DNA of 64,000 nt from Rosistilla ulvae (GCF_007741475.1 NZ_CP036261.1:620001-684000), one strand, 5' to 3'; shown: positions 1 to 9,666, counted from the first letter of the stretch. A program made the numbers and translations. Notes: generated by a model not told the origin, from the letters alone.

Positions 1-1327
1 CGAGTTCATCGGGATCGTTTTTCAAGTCGAACAATTGCGCGCGGCCGATTTTGGGATAGCGAATCAGTTTCCAACGCGCTGTCCGAATCATGCGTTGGGT
101 CTCCTTGTAGTACCCAAAGACCGCAGGGTAGATCTCTGTCTCGGGAGATCGGAGGATCGGCACGATGCTTTTGGCTTCCACGGTTTGGGGGATCGGGATC
201 CCCGCCAATTCACACGTCGTGGGATACATGTCGCGCAGATAGATCTGTGCCGCGGTCCGTTGGTTCTTCGGAATTCCGGGGCCAGCGATGATGAACGGAA
301 CACCGATCGTATGTTCGTACATGTTTTGTTTCCCCATCAACCCGTGGCTTCCGAGCGCCAACCCGTGGTCGCTGGTGAATAGGATCACCGTGTTGTCGTA
401 GCGTCCGGACGCTTTCAGCGCCGCGAGGATCCGGCCGATCTGAGCGTCCATGTCGTCGATGACTGCGTAGTAGGCGGCGATCTCCTCGCGGACGTCCGTT
501 TCGGTCCGCGGCCAGGGGAGCAGTTGTTCGTCGCGGCCGTCGATGTTTCCGTGATCGAAAGGGTGTTTGGGCAGCAGGTTTGCCGGCACCTGCATCTCGG
601 ACGGTTTGTATTTGCCAGCGTATCCCGGCGGGATGATCAACGGATCGTGGGGAGCTGTGAAATTGACGTGCATGAAAAACGGCTTGTCGGTTTTGCGCTG
701 CAGCAGCTGGATTGCGCCGTTGGCAATGTACTTACTGGTCTCGCCGACCACGCCGATTCCTTTCTCCAGTTCCGGCTTGCCGTCGGCTGATTTGAAAGTC
801 CATCCGCGATAGCCGGTGATCAGGCGGTTGTGCCGGCCGTAGCGCGGCTGGCGCCCCAGCGGTCCCGCACCACCGCTGCTGAACAATCCGCTCGTTTCAT
901 CATAACCGCGCGTCTTGGGTGCGCCGTCGTTCATCCATTTTCCGCAGTACCAAGTCTGGTAGCCGGCGTCGCGGAGTGCATCGGCCCAGAAGACTTGTCC
1001 CTTTTTTAGCCGGCCACCGCCGTAGGGAACGCCGTTGTGAAATGCTGTCGCACCGGTCAGGATCTCCGCGCGACTGGGGACGCACAGCGGAAACGCAGAG
1101 CTCGCTCGGGTGAAAGTCATCCCCTCGCGAACCAGTTGGTCCAGGTTGGGAGTCTCGATCACGGGGTTCCCCAGCGCCGCGATCGTATCGGGTCGCTGGT
1201 CGTCGCTGACGATGACAAGAAAGTTCGGTTGCTGTTCCGCGGCGGTCGCTTTTGCAAAACCTGTTCCGACAAAAAGCAACGCTGCAACTAAACCAACCCG
1301 CCGAACCCGATGTGCATAACCCATCAT
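1..1327 (-). CDS. Secreted sulfatase, C-terminus cut by window edge
   Basis: A type I sulfatase (formylglycine-dependent alkaline phosphatase superfamily), expected to hydrolyse sulfate esters, probably of polysaccharides, in the periplasm or outside the cell. About 442 codons are visible. Residues 1-30 form a signal peptide; an Asp-Asp metal-binding pair lies at residues 42-43 (IVSDDQRPD). The formylglycine motif CVPSR has Cys82 as the residue to be converted. The last visible residues (LFDLKNDPDEL) are the typical sulfatase C-terminal motif, so only a little is missing. Two adjacent ATGs are possible starts (1327 or 1324); GGAGG sits 2 or 5 nt upstream of them, so the second may be the one used. 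Planctomycetes carry many such genes. The substrate cannot be told from the sequence. Confidence 0.93.
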   Translation of the reverse strand, partial: MMGYAHRVRRVGLVAALLFVGTGFAKATAAEQQPNFLVIVSDDQRPDTIAALGNPVIETPNLDQLVREGMTFTRASSAFPLCVPSRAEILTGATAFHNGVPYGGGRLKKGQVFWADALRDAGYQTWYCGKWMNDGAPKTRGYDETSGLFSSGGAGPLGRQPRYGRHNRLITGYRGWTFKSADGKPELEKGIGVVGETSKYIANGAIQLLQRKTDKPFFMHVNFTAPHDPLIIPPGYAGKYKPSEMQVPANLLPKHPFDHGNIDGRDEQLLPWPRTETDVREEIAAYYAVIDDMDAQIGRILAALKASGRYDNTVILFTSDHGLALGSHGLMGKQNMYEHTIGVPFIIAGPGIPKNQRTAAQIYLRDMYPTTCELAGIPIPQTVEAKSIVPILRSPETEIYPAVFGYYKETQRMIRTARWKLIRYPKIGRAQLFDLKNDPDEL

Positions 1328-1452
1328 GACCTCCCGTTGTAAAACGTCAGTCAGGATTCTATCGCATGGCTCCCTTGGCAGCAAAATTATCAGGGACGAG
1401 CGTCAGGGCTATCGGTGTTTGTGCTTAGGCAAATTAGCCGCCACTCGCTAGC

Positions 1453-1568
1453 AGCTTGTCGGTTTAATCAGCCGATTGGGCGTTAGTCCCGGTTCCGCTG
1501 CCACTAAACCGGTGCTAACGCCCAAACAGCTAATGCAAGGAAGCTCGTTGTGGCTAAACCGACAAGCT
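1453..1568. repeat. Nested inverted repeat in intergenic region
   Basis: The 288-bp gap between the sulfatase start and the cytochrome gene stop holds nested inverted repeats. AGCTTGTCGGTTTA at 1453-1466 is matched by its exact reverse complement at 1555-1568, and GGGCGTTAG at 1478-1486 by CTAACGCCC at 1515-1523. It could fold into a long hairpin ending the upstream cytochrome transcript or be a dispersed palindromic repeat. No second copy was found in this window. Confidence 0.6.
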
Positions 1569-1615
1569 GGTAGCGTCCGGTTGCTAAGAGCGCCGGACGC
1601 CGGGGGAGACGGGCG

Positions 1616-3466
1616 CTAGTATTTGCCGACGTGCTTGACCTGTTCCCAGTACTTCTCGAAAGCGCCCTCTTTGTGGAAATCGGGACTGTTATCGAGGTCG
1701 TGGCACTCCATGCATTTTTCGCGTGCTTGGTCGAGTGGCAATCGCATCGCATCCCGCAGCTTTTCGAGCAATTCGTCGCTCGCGGCGATGTCACCCTCTT
1801 CGGCGGCGACATGTTGCGATCCTGGGCCGTGGCAGTTCTCGCAGCCGTTGGCGACCATCTGGGGTGTCGAATCGAGGCTCAGGTAGCCGCTCAGGTAGGG
1901 GTAGTATCCTTGCGGGTTCCATCCGGTCACGTGGCAGCTGAGGCATTCGGGATCAAAGTGGCGAGCGATATCGCCGCGGTCGTTTGGCGGACGGACTATC
2001 GATTCGGTCGCGTGGGCATGCGGGGTGCCTTCCCAAATCTCCATCGCGGTGGTGTGGCATTCGCCGCACTTCTCCGATCCGACAAACTTGCTGCCGCTGG
2101 CGTGAGGGATTGGGTTTAGCCCCAGGCCGCTGAGGCCGAGATTCTTTAGGTGGTCTTGATAGACGGCCAGCGACTGCAGCATTGCCGGCGAATCTTTTAG
2201 GGCTGCTGTCAACGGGATGCGAGCGTATCGGCTGGGCGACCCGTCGTCGTAAAGAGCGACCAGGCAGGCGTACATCGCCTTGTGCCCAGTCAGGATCATG
2301 TGAGTGGAGGCGGCGTTCTCAACCGTTTGTGGTTTGTAGGTCGGTTCGCCAAACTCGTTGGCGATCACGACTAGATCGATTCCGTCCAATTGGGCGCCAA
2401 GGGCGTTGATGTCTTCTTCGGCGTTGTTCCCGCCGTAATAGAGTAGCACCTTGTAATCGCAGTTCTCTTTTGCCATCGCGGCGATCGACGCCTTGATCGC
2501 TGGGGCGACCGGATCGACGACGATTTCGTCACCCAGGGGCTGGCCAATCGTTTTGGGGTCGAGGATCGATGTGACGCCAATTCGTCTGCCGCCGGATTGG
2601 ATCACGCGTGTCGAGGGGAGCAGTTCGGGGTCCAGCAGGGTGACGTTGGCCGATACGAATTGTAGGGCGCTGTCGGGGTCGCTGGCCGCTTCGGAGAGAA
2701 GCAGGCCGACGTCCAATCGCAGGTCATCGGGGCCGAACCCGATGGCGCGATAGCCCAGTGTTCGCAACGAAGCGATCGTTGTCTGGAACTTGATTCCGGC
2801 CTGCTGGCCGTAGCGGCGGACTTGGTTGCCGGCATCCATCGGGACGACGTTCCAGCCCAGCGTTTCGATCTCTTTGATCAGCGAGTGGCGTCGGGCCAGG
2901 CCGCCTTTTTGGTTTTCCAATCCAGTGCAGCCACACGGTTCGATGTATCCGTGCTGTTCGCCGGTAAACAGCATTACCGTGCTCGGCTTGGGCCAGCTCT
3001 TCCAACGGTTGTCGGTTTCGGTATCAATCGTGGCTACGGTTGAATTGCTGGCGTCGGCTGGCAGTTCGGTTCCGTTGTCGTCCGCCGGCGGGGTAGGGGC
3101 CTCTTCCGCTGCGGCCGCTTCGCTTGGTGCGGCGGCAACTAGCGATGTTGCCTCCTCGGGCACTTGTTCGGTCGTTTGTTCGTTGTCGGAGAGAGTGGGG
3201 GAATCCGGAAGGCTGTCGGTGTTGTTGGGGGGGCTGTTCGCTGTATCGGTCGGTGTCGGTGAGGGGACGGCGGCCGTAGGTTTCGCTTCGGTCGGCTCCG
3301 CCGCTTCGACGATCTCGGTTTCCACGACCGCGGAATGAGCGGGGGTGGGGGGGGCTGGACGAGTGGGTTCTTTCGTCTCCTGGGCGACCGGAGTGGGATC
3401 GTTGCAGCCGAGGAGCAACAACAGACTGCAGGTTGCCGTCAGGAAGGAGATGTATGTTTTGCGCAT
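1616..3466 (-). CDS. Lipoprotein with metallophosphatase-like and tetraheme cytochrome c554-like domains
   Basis: A 616-residue exported lipoprotein: the signal sequence ends in a lipobox with Cys21 (LLLLLGC). It is followed by a long Pro/Ala/Glu/Thr-rich linker to about residue 150. Residues about 160-430 resemble the 5'-nucleotidase/metallophosphatase fold (TGEQHGYIEPCGCTG at its start). The C-terminal part, from about residue 465, has four CXXCH haem c motifs (CGECH, CLSCH, CENCH, CMECH) with extra His residues, as in cytochrome c554-type multihaem domains. It probably transfers electrons at the outer face of a membrane. It lies 33 nt downstream of the DUF1573 gene and is probably co-transcribed with it. 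The redox partner and the activity of the N-terminal domain are unknown. Confidence 0.82.
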   Translation of the reverse strand: MRKTYISFLTATCSLLLLLGCNDPTPVAQETKEPTRPAPPTPAHSAVVETEIVEAAEPTEAKPTAAVPSPTPTDTANSPPNNTDSLPDSPTLSDNEQTTEQVPEEATSLVAAAPSEAAAAEEAPTPPADDNGTELPADASNSTVATIDTETDNRWKSWPKPSTVMLFTGEQHGYIEPCGCTGLENQKGGLARRHSLIKEIETLGWNVVPMDAGNQVRRYGQQAGIKFQTTIASLRTLGYRAIGFGPDDLRLDVGLLLSEAASDPDSALQFVSANVTLLDPELLPSTRVIQSGGRRIGVTSILDPKTIGQPLGDEIVVDPVAPAIKASIAAMAKENCDYKVLLYYGGNNAEEDINALGAQLDGIDLVVIANEFGEPTYKPQTVENAASTHMILTGHKAMYACLVALYDDGSPSRYARIPLTAALKDSPAMLQSLAVYQDHLKNLGLSGLGLNPIPHASGSKFVGSEKCGECHTTAMEIWEGTPHAHATESIVRPPNDRGDIARHFDPECLSCHVTGWNPQGYYPYLSGYLSLDSTPQMVANGCENCHGPGSQHVAAEEGDIAASDELLEKLRDAMRLPLDQAREKCMECHDLDNSPDFHKEGAFEKYWEQVKHVGKY

Positions 3467-3499
3467 ATTGGTGAATCGCCCAGCGTTGCCGAATTTTCC

Positions 3500-4738
3500 C
3501 TAATTGTCGACCGCGGTCACCTCTACCGTCAACCACAGCTTGAGTGGTGACAGTTTACTATTTTGAGGTTCCAGCATGACATAGCCGGTATCGAGTGACT
3601 TCATTCCGCGAATGATACCCAGGGGAGCATCCGGCTTTATTTTGATATCTATCGGAATCGATCGCAGCGATCCTCGGCGATTCTCTTCGCCCAGAGTGAC
3701 TGCGAAAACATTCTCGGGCTTGATCTCCCCAACCTTTACGACCAGATCGTCGTAATCCTTGCCGCGAATCACGAGATGGATTCGCTCATCCCCCGGTTCC
3801 CCTTTTCGAACTGTCCCGAAATTGAAACGGTAGCCACCGCCGCCGCTCTTCTGGGATTGTTCCAGTTTGCTGCCCCCCAGCAGTCGCAGTGGGCCGACGA
3901 TATTTCCCGAAAGATTCATATCAAACGATGGACTGACCGCTTCGAGATCGTCGCTCTTGTAGTGGACGCGTAGCACATGGTTTAGCGCCCCCTGTCGCAG
4001 GCCGGGGTTGATCTTCACCTGGAAATCGAAGGCTTGCGTGGCGGCATGGTGTTTGCCATCGGTCTTTTCGTCGGCCTTTCGCTCGGTCCAGTGGACTTCG
4101 GTCAGTTCTTGGACCGGGGCGTCGAGGAATTCAGCCGAGACGATTTCGATGGGGGCTTCGTCGTAGCTGTAAGCGGTCATTTCCAGATCGATCGGTTCGC
4201 CCGAGGTGACGTTACCAACGGCCCAGTCGGTTGGTTCGGTCAGCAGCGATTCGACCAGCGCCCCATGAACGGTCAGCTTCAATTCGATGTTGTCGGGGTC
4301 GTTGGTTTGGATCGTTGCGGTTTGAGCAAATTCGGCACTGCTGGATCGCGTTTTCCAAGTCAGTTTGATATCGGATGTCTCACCCGGTGCGATCGATTCA
4401 CTTTCGAGTTCACCCACGGTGCATTTGCATGTCGATCCGGTCACCTTCAATCGCAGCGGTCCGGTCCCCGTGTTGCGGATCTTGAATGCGTGTTCCCCTT
4501 CGGTGTTGCGGTGCATGACGCCAAAGTCGAAATCCTTGTCGCCAAGGAGCTCGATTCGCCCGGTGTCATTGGGGATCAAGGAACTCAAGTACTCGGGCAG
4601 TTGCTCTGCGTCAAATCCTTCGACTTCGGTGAACGGGCCAAAGTCATCGACTAGATCGGTCGAATGATTCGATCCGCTCATTTTGCCGATCGAGATGCCA
4701 CCGATCAAAGCCAGCACGATGATTGCTAGGACACGCAT
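3500..4738 (-). CDS. DUF1573 domain protein, membrane-anchored or exported
   Basis: 412 residues. An N-terminal hydrophobic segment (residues about 1-20) is a signal anchor or signal peptide. Residues about 70-180 contain a DUF1573-type immunoglobulin-like domain: a Gly/Asn-rich segment (FKIRNTGTGPLRL) followed by STCKCTVGELE and an APGET turn, which is the hallmark of the family. The rest is beta-rich and could hold a second Ig-like module. DUF1573 proteins are widespread in Planctomycetes and Bacteroidetes, and their role is not established. Tight spacing to the multihaem lipoprotein downstream suggests the two act together in the envelope. The start has no clear ribosome binding site. Confidence 0.8.
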   Translation of the reverse strand: MRVLAIIVLALIGGISIGKMSGSNHSTDLVDDFGPFTEVEGFDAEQLPEYLSSLIPNDTGRIELLGDKDFDFGVMHRNTEGEHAFKIRNTGTGPLRLKVTGSTCKCTVGELESESIAPGETSDIKLTWKTRSSSAEFAQTATIQTNDPDNIELKLTVHGALVESLLTEPTDWAVGNVTSGEPIDLEMTAYSYDEAPIEIVSAEFLDAPVQELTEVHWTERKADEKTDGKHHAATQAFDFQVKINPGLRQGALNHVLRVHYKSDDLEAVSPSFDMNLSGNIVGPLRLLGGSKLEQSQKSGGGGYRFNFGTVRKGEPGDERIHLVIRGKDYDDLVVKVGEIKPENVFAVTLGEENRRGSLRSIPIDIKIKPDAPLGIIRGMKSLDTGYVMLEPQNSKLSPLKLWLTVEVTAVDN

Positions 4739-4810
4739 GAATTTTCAGGTCTTCGATGGAGGGGAAGGAGGCGGGTCGATTGGTTCGACCGACGAGGGAT
4801 TCACCGATTT

Positions 4811-7192
4811 TTAATCGTTTTCTACGGTTGGACCCTGGTTTCGGTTCGCCCACGCCTGTTGGACGCTTATCGATTCTAGCGGGTTGCGGCCATCCAGCGG
4901 GCGGTCGGCAGGCAGAACTTGCAACAAATTCCAGTCCGATTCGATGTTTTTGTTGACCTCGGCTAATCGCGCCGCTTGTTGCCAAGCCTCTTCGGCCCGT
5001 CGGTTTTCACCGCTGGCAGCGGCGAAAACAGCAACCTGAGCCGTGATCTGAATGCTTGTCGGGTCCAATCGCAGTGCGATTTCGCTCGATTCCAACGCGG
5101 CTAGCAGGTCCTGCCGATCGCCCCAGCGGTGGTAGATCCTCAGCTGGGATTCAGCTAGTTGCTGCCAAGCTCGTGGATTGGCGGGATCGCGGCGCAGGAC
5201 TTCGTCTTTCGCCTGCTGCCACTCTTGTCGCGCTGTTGCCGTCGACTGCTGCATCAATACACGCGTCAGGACCGATTCCAACTGCATTGCTGGCCCAGCA
5301 TCCCAGCGGTCGGCCTCTGTCGCTTGTCGCAGCAACTGGATCGCCGTGGGGGCGTCGCCGGTGGCGATCCGGTCCCCCGCGCTTTGAGTCAGCGCTAGCG
5401 TTTGCATTACGGGAGTGAGCGTGGTGGTACTGAACAGAGCCAGCAGCCCTAGGCCTGCCAGTAGGCTCAGTTGTCGAGGAGTGCGCGCGTTCGCCTCGGC
5501 AGGCAGCTGGCGCGAGCTGATCGCGCCGATCAGAGCCCACAGCGGAATCGCGATCCCCGGCGTCGTCCAACCTCCGGAGAAGAGCAGGGCGGCCAGGACG
5601 GCGAAGCAGCCCGGCCAAGCGATCGCTTCCCAGTCGACATCCGTCCCGAACCAGCCGGCCATGAAATAGACGAATGTCGCCGCCAGCGGGATCGAAATCA
5701 GATAGGGTTCGATATCGGGAGCGACGCCAAACCAGGGGCCCAAGAACCAGACGCTCACAACCGACAGCAACGCACCGCCGCAGATCGCCCAGTCGCAGGT
5801 GCCGTTTGTCGCTGAGCCGCTTCGCTGGCTCGATCCTTCTTGGTCGTTTGTCGGTTTAGCCGAATGTTTCTCTGCGTTGCTTCGGCTCCAAGCTGCCGCC
5901 AGGCTCCACAAGATCGCCAGGCAATGAATTCCGACCGGCAGTCCCGCCGCGGTCGCTGATTCCAACAGGAAGTTGTGCGGGTCGGCGATCATCTCGCTCA
6001 TCGACGCAGCTTTAAATCGCGGGTAGGTCGATTGAAAGTTCCCCGGCCCGGCGCCGAACCACAAGTGGTCGCCTAGCATTCGCAGGCTGCTGGCCCAATA
6101 TTGAAACCGGAACTGAACCGACAGCGGGAATTTTGCCAGCAGGGCAGGGGAGTGGGTGATCGCCGCGCCCAGGCAGGTTCCTCCCAGGGCACAGGCAACC
6201 GCGACCGCTCCGGCCAACCGCGGCACAAGTGTTGCCTTTCGCTCCGCGAAAGTGCGTTCCGCTGATGAGCCTTTCGCAGAGCGAAAGGCGACATTCGACA
6301 AGGCACCGCCAACAAATCGGCAGGCCAGCATCGTGATCGCTGCGGCGATCGAAAGAATCAGCACGATCCGACTACCGGTGGTTAGGATTCCCCAGGCGAG
6401 CAACGCTGTGGCGAGCGCCGCCGCCACCGTCTGCCACTGCGTCAGTTGCAGTTTCTGTCGCCACAGAACCATTCCGCCGGCGATCGTGAGTCCCATGAAC
6501 AGGATCACCGCCGCCGACGTCGACAGGCTGAACGTCGCCATCGATTCCGCGGCAAACAGTCGCCCTTCGTACTGGTAGCGGAGCGCTGATCCGGCGGGAG
6601 CGTCGAGTCCGGCGAGTCGCAATTGTCCGTCGGGATCCTGACGGTATTGCTCGATCGATGCGGGGATGCTGATGTATTTCTGATGGATCGTGTGGACTGC
6701 CAGCGTCGTTAATGACGCTAACAGGACGATGGTAAGACACTGTTTTTGGGCTGTCGTGACGATCGCGCGTCGAGTCGCTGCGTAAGTCGCCAGGCAGCCG
6801 AGCCAGACCCAAAACTCGTTGATCGCAAAACGGAGGTTCCCGCGACCGGCGACCGACCACGTGGCGAGGCCGACCCAAACGACGAGGGCCAGTAGCAGCA
6901 GTTCGGTCCGGCGGCCCTGCGTTGGTCCGGCGGGCCAGTAGAAAAATGCAGCGATCGCCAGCGGTAGCGTCAGCAGGCTCAGGTAGGTCGCCGATCCCTG
7001 CTCCACCGCCGTGCTGTCGGCGGGGGCCATCAGGGTCGCGATCAGCAACGCCGCAATTCCGAACCGAGCCAGTGTGCCGGCGTAAGCGACCGGCGGCCAA
7101 GGGGCTGCCGACGCATCGCTCCGGCCGTCGCGATGGCTCGGCTCAGGCGGCTTCGGCTTGGTGGTCGTCAGTCTTTGTTTTTTCTTCGCCAA
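4811..7192 (-). CDS. O-antigen ligase/polymerase-like membrane protein with C-terminal TPR region
   Basis: 793 residues. The first two thirds have about a dozen hydrophobic segments. A Wzy/WaaL-type signature sits in the large periplasmic loop (WFGAGPGNFQSTYPRFK, then DPHNFLLE), as in O-antigen ligase family proteins. The C-terminal ~200 residues are soluble, Ala/Leu/Gln-rich and TPR-like (AWQQLAESQLRIY, SGENRRAEEAWQQAARLA). It likely polymerises or transfers lipid-linked glycans at the inner membrane. It begins with TTG and overlaps the upstream WecA-type gene by 25 nt, so they form one operon. A palindromic element is inserted in frame and adds a charged stretch of about 20 residues (see 6231-6292). 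The exact glycan is unknown. Confidence 0.8.
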   Translation of the reverse strand: MAKKKQRLTTTKPKPPEPSHRDGRSDASAAPWPPVAYAGTLARFGIAALLIATLMAPADSTAVEQGSATYLSLLTLPLAIAAFFYWPAGPTQGRRTELLLLALVVWVGLATWSVAGRGNLRFAINEFWVWLGCLATYAATRRAIVTTAQKQCLTIVLLASLTTLAVHTIHQKYISIPASIEQYRQDPDGQLRLAGLDAPAGSALRYQYEGRLFAAESMATFSLSTSAAVILFMGLTIAGGMVLWRQKLQLTQWQTVAAALATALLAWGILTTGSRIVLILSIAAAITMLACRFVGGALSNVAFRSAKGSSAERTFAERKATLVPRLAGAVAVACALGGTCLGAAITHSPALLAKFPLSVQFRFQYWASSLRMLGDHLWFGAGPGNFQSTYPRFKAASMSEMIADPHNFLLESATAAGLPVGIHCLAILWSLAAAWSRSNAEKHSAKPTNDQEGSSQRSGSATNGTCDWAICGGALLSVVSVWFLGPWFGVAPDIEPYLISIPLAATFVYFMAGWFGTDVDWEAIAWPGCFAVLAALLFSGGWTTPGIAIPLWALIGAISSRQLPAEANARTPRQLSLLAGLGLLALFSTTTLTPVMQTLALTQSAGDRIATGDAPTAIQLLRQATEADRWDAGPAMQLESVLTRVLMQQSTATARQEWQQAKDEVLRRDPANPRAWQQLAESQLRIYHRWGDRQDLLAALESSEIALRLDPTSIQITAQVAVFAAASGENRRAEEAWQQAARLAEVNKNIESDWNLLQVLPADRPLDGRNPLESISVQQAWANRNQGPTVEND
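6231..6292. repeat. Palindromic repeat element inserted in frame within a coding gene
   Basis: A 62-bp imperfect palindrome whose arms match the intergenic palindromes at 18405-18471 and 48104-48178 (core GCCTTTCGCTCCGCGAAAG). Here it lies inside the O-antigen ligase-like gene. Read on the minus strand it encodes VAFRSAKGSSAERTFAERKA without breaking the frame. The arms have a few mismatches relative to the intergenic copies, suggesting an older insertion. Confidence 0.85.
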
Positions 7193-8310
7193 CCGGTCGA
7201 TTCCAGAATCACAACGAGAGCGAGCATGCAGAGGACGATCCCCACGACGATGATCGCCGCTTGGGAATCGACGCGGCCCAACAGCAGCGCTGCCAGACCA
7301 CAGGTTCCCGTGACCAGATAGATCGTCAGAACAGCTTGAACTTTCGTGAGTCCCAGATCAACCAGCCGATGGGAGAAATGGCTCTTATCGGCGACGAACG
7401 GGCTGCGTCCCTCGCGGATCCGAATCCACAGAACCGTTGTCATGTCGTACAGCGGCACCGCCATCACGCACAGCGGCGCCAGGATGCCATGGGGCCGTTC
7501 GCTCCCTTTGTAGCCGGCGTAGGTCGCCGCCAGGGTTGCGATTCCGATCAGGAATCCGACCAGGTAGCTGCCCGCGTCGCCCATGAAGATCTTTGCCGGA
7601 GGGCGATTGTGCCACAGGAATCCCAGCAGCGATCCGACGACGACCAGCAGCAGCGCCGCGACAAAAAACTGCGGCTGCTGCGTGTCGGGATCGGGACTCA
7701 ACAGCATCACCGCCGCCAGCATCGCCGCGATGATCGCCGCCACTCCGCCGCTCAGCCCATCCATGTTGTCCAGCATGTTGAACGAATTGATCAACGCGAC
7801 GATCCAGATTACCGAGAGTGTCGACGTCACCAGCGGGACGGGAATGAAAGCGGTCAGGCCGTAACCGAGCACCAAAACGCTGGCGATTGCGACAGCGAAT
7901 TCGATCGCCAGGCGAAGTGTCGCAGGCAGGCCGCGCCAATCGTCGACGAGCCCCAACAGTGTCAGGACAGTCCCCGCTCCAAGGACCAACCACAATTCGC
8001 GGGTGCGAAATCGCAGCCCGTCGACATGTTCCAGGACGCTCGCCGGCAACAGGTTGGCGACCATCGGCAGGTCGATCAGGTACCAGACGGTGATCGATCC
8101 CGCCAGGAAGGTGCCGATGATTCCGGCCCAGATCCCTATTCCACCGCCTAGTGGCGTGGGAGTGGTGTGGACCTTCCGCTCTCCCGGTCGGTCGACGAGT
8201 CCTAACGGTTCGGCGAACCGACGCATCACCGCAACGACGATCCAACTGATGATCGCAGCCGGCAGCGTGGTGACTGCGAGCAAGAACAATAGCGATCGTA
8301 GGTCGAGCAT
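7168..8310 (-). CDS. WecA/TagO-type undecaprenyl-phosphate glycosyl-1-phosphate transferase
   Basis: 380 residues and about ten membrane segments: the MraY/WecA glycosyltransferase 4 superfamily. It joins an aminosugar-1-phosphate from a UDP sugar to undecaprenyl phosphate, the first step of O-antigen, teichoic-acid-like or exopolysaccharide synthesis at the inner membrane. Motifs in order: RPGERKVHTTPTPLGGG near the N-terminus, DDWRGLPATLRL, NMLDNMDGLSGG (Asp-rich catalytic loop) and FMGDAGSYLVGF. It lacks MraY-specific features and no cell-wall cluster surrounds it, so WecA-like is preferred. It overlaps the O-antigen ligase-like gene, which supports a shared glycan pathway. Confidence 0.87.
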   Translation of the reverse strand: MLDLRSLLFLLAVTTLPAAIISWIVVAVMRRFAEPLGLVDRPGERKVHTTPTPLGGGIGIWAGIIGTFLAGSITVWYLIDLPMVANLLPASVLEHVDGLRFRTRELWLVLGAGTVLTLLGLVDDWRGLPATLRLAIEFAVAIASVLVLGYGLTAFIPVPLVTSTLSVIWIVALINSFNMLDNMDGLSGGVAAIIAAMLAAVMLLSPDPDTQQPQFFVAALLLVVVGSLLGFLWHNRPPAKIFMGDAGSYLVGFLIGIATLAATYAGYKGSERPHGILAPLCVMAVPLYDMTTVLWIRIREGRSPFVADKSHFSHRLVDLGLTKVQAVLTIYLVTGTCGLAALLLGRVDSQAAIIVVGIVLCMLALVVILESTGWRRKNKD

Positions 8311-8346
8311 TCGCGAGGGCGTTTTTTTCTAGGAGGGGCGTTTGGG

Positions 8347-9666
8347 CTACACGCGGTCGATGTAGCGATTAAAAACGTTTTCGAGCATCTCTTGGCGGCC
8401 GCTCTGGTTCGCGTCGGCTTCACCCTTTTCGAGCATGTAGGCTTCCAGTTCTTTTAGGCTGGTCTTGCCCTGTTCGATCTTCTGTCCGATCCCCGAATCG
8501 AAGCTTGCGTAGCGCTCGCTGACAAAGTTTTCCAACGCCTTGTCGGCGCGGATCGCAGCAGCGATCTTCAGCCCGCGAGCGAACGCGTCCATGCCGCCGA
8601 TGTGAGCGTAGAACAGATCGATCGGTTCGAAGCTCTCGCGACGCACCTTGGCATCGAAGTTGACGCCGCCGGTGGTCAGACCGCCGTATTTCAGCAGCAT
8701 CAGCATCGTTTGCGAGGTCAGGTAATAATCGGTCGGGAACTGGTCGGTGTCCCAGCCCAGCAGCATGTCGCCGGTGTTGGCATCGATCGAACCGATCATG
8801 TCTTGGGCACCGGCGTAATCCAATTCGTGCATCATCGAATGGCCAGCCAACGTGGCGTGGTTGGTCTCGATGTTCAATTTGAAATGGTCGGTCAGTTCGT
8901 ACGCGCGAAGGAAGTTGATGCAGGCCGCGGCGTCCGAATCGTACTGGTGCTTCGTCGGCTCTTTCGGCTTCGGTTCGATCAGGAACGGCCCGTCGAAACC
9001 GATCTCTTTGGCGTAGTTGACCGCCATGTGGAAGAACGATCCCAGGTGATCTAGTTCGCGGCGGATGTCGGTGTTGTAGAGGTTCTGGTAGCCTTCGCGG
9101 CCGCCCCAGAAAACGTAGTTCTCGCCGCCGAGTTCCTTAGTGACTTCGAGGGCTTTTTTAACTTGAGCGCCGGCGTACGCGACGACGTCGGCGTTGCATG
9201 ACGTGGCCGCACCGTGCATGAAGCGGGGGTTGCTGAACATGTTCGCCGTTCCCCACAACAGCTTGATGCCGGTCCGTTGCTGTTCCTCTTTGAGGACGGC
9301 GACGACGGCGTCGAGGTTGCGGTTGGTCTCGGCGAGTGTTGCGCCTTCGGGAGCGATATCGCGATCGTGAAAGGCGTAGAACGGAGCTCCCAGTTTCTCG
9401 ATGAACTCAAACGCCACGCGGGCTCGGTTGCAGGCGTTTTCGACTGAATCGGTGCCATCTTCCCAGGGACGGACAGCCGTGCCGGGGCCAAACGGATCCG
9501 ATCCCGTGCCGCGGAAGGTGTGCCAATAGACGACGCTGAATCGCAGGTGATCCTTCATCGTCTTCCCTTCGACAACTTCGTCGGGGTTGTACCAACGGAA
9601 GGCTAGCGGGTTGTCCGATTCAGGACCTTCGTAAGCGATCTTGCCGATTTCGGGAAAAGCAGTCAT
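8347..9666 (-). CDS. xylA: Xylose isomerase
   Basis: Cytoplasmic aldose-ketose isomerase converting D-xylose to D-xylulose (also D-glucose to D-fructose) with two divalent metals. 439 residues from the chosen ATG at 9666 ([10 protein letters not shown]), matching the usual ~440 for class II enzymes; the frame stays open for 43 more codons upstream but that extension is Arg-rich and unlike the family. Metal and substrate motifs are intact: [47 protein letters not shown] and the Asp cluster in [10 protein letters not shown]. No xylulokinase or xylose transporter lies nearby, and it stands alone between the ketoacyl synthase homologue and the wecA-like gene. Confidence 0.97.
   Translation of the reverse strand: MTAFPEIGKIAYEGPESDNPLAFRWYNPDEVVEGKTMKDHLRFSVVYWHTFRGTGSDPFGPGTAVRPWEDGTDSVENACNRARVAFEFIEKLGAPFYAFHDRDIAPEGATLAETNRNLDAVVAVLKEEQQRTGIKLLWGTANMFSNPRFMHGAATSCNADVVAYAGAQVKKALEVTKELGGENYVFWGGREGYQNLYNTDIRRELDHLGSFFHMAVNYAKEIGFDGPFLIEPKPKEPTKHQYDSDAAACINFLRAYELTDHFKLNIETNHATLAGHSMMHELDYAGAQDMIGSIDANTGDMLLGWDTDQFPTDYYLTSQTMLMLLKYGGLTTGGVNFDAKVRRESFEPIDLFYAHIGGMDAFARGLKIAAAIRADKALENFVSERYASFDSGIGQKIEQGKTSLKELEAYMLEKGEADANQSGRQEMLENVFNRYIDRV

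Noticed and set aside
6922-8151. Long plus-strand ORF of 409 codons
   Set aside because: Antisense to the WecA-like and O-antigen ligase genes; Gln/Arg/Asp/His-rich composition typical of reverse readings of GC-rich genes.
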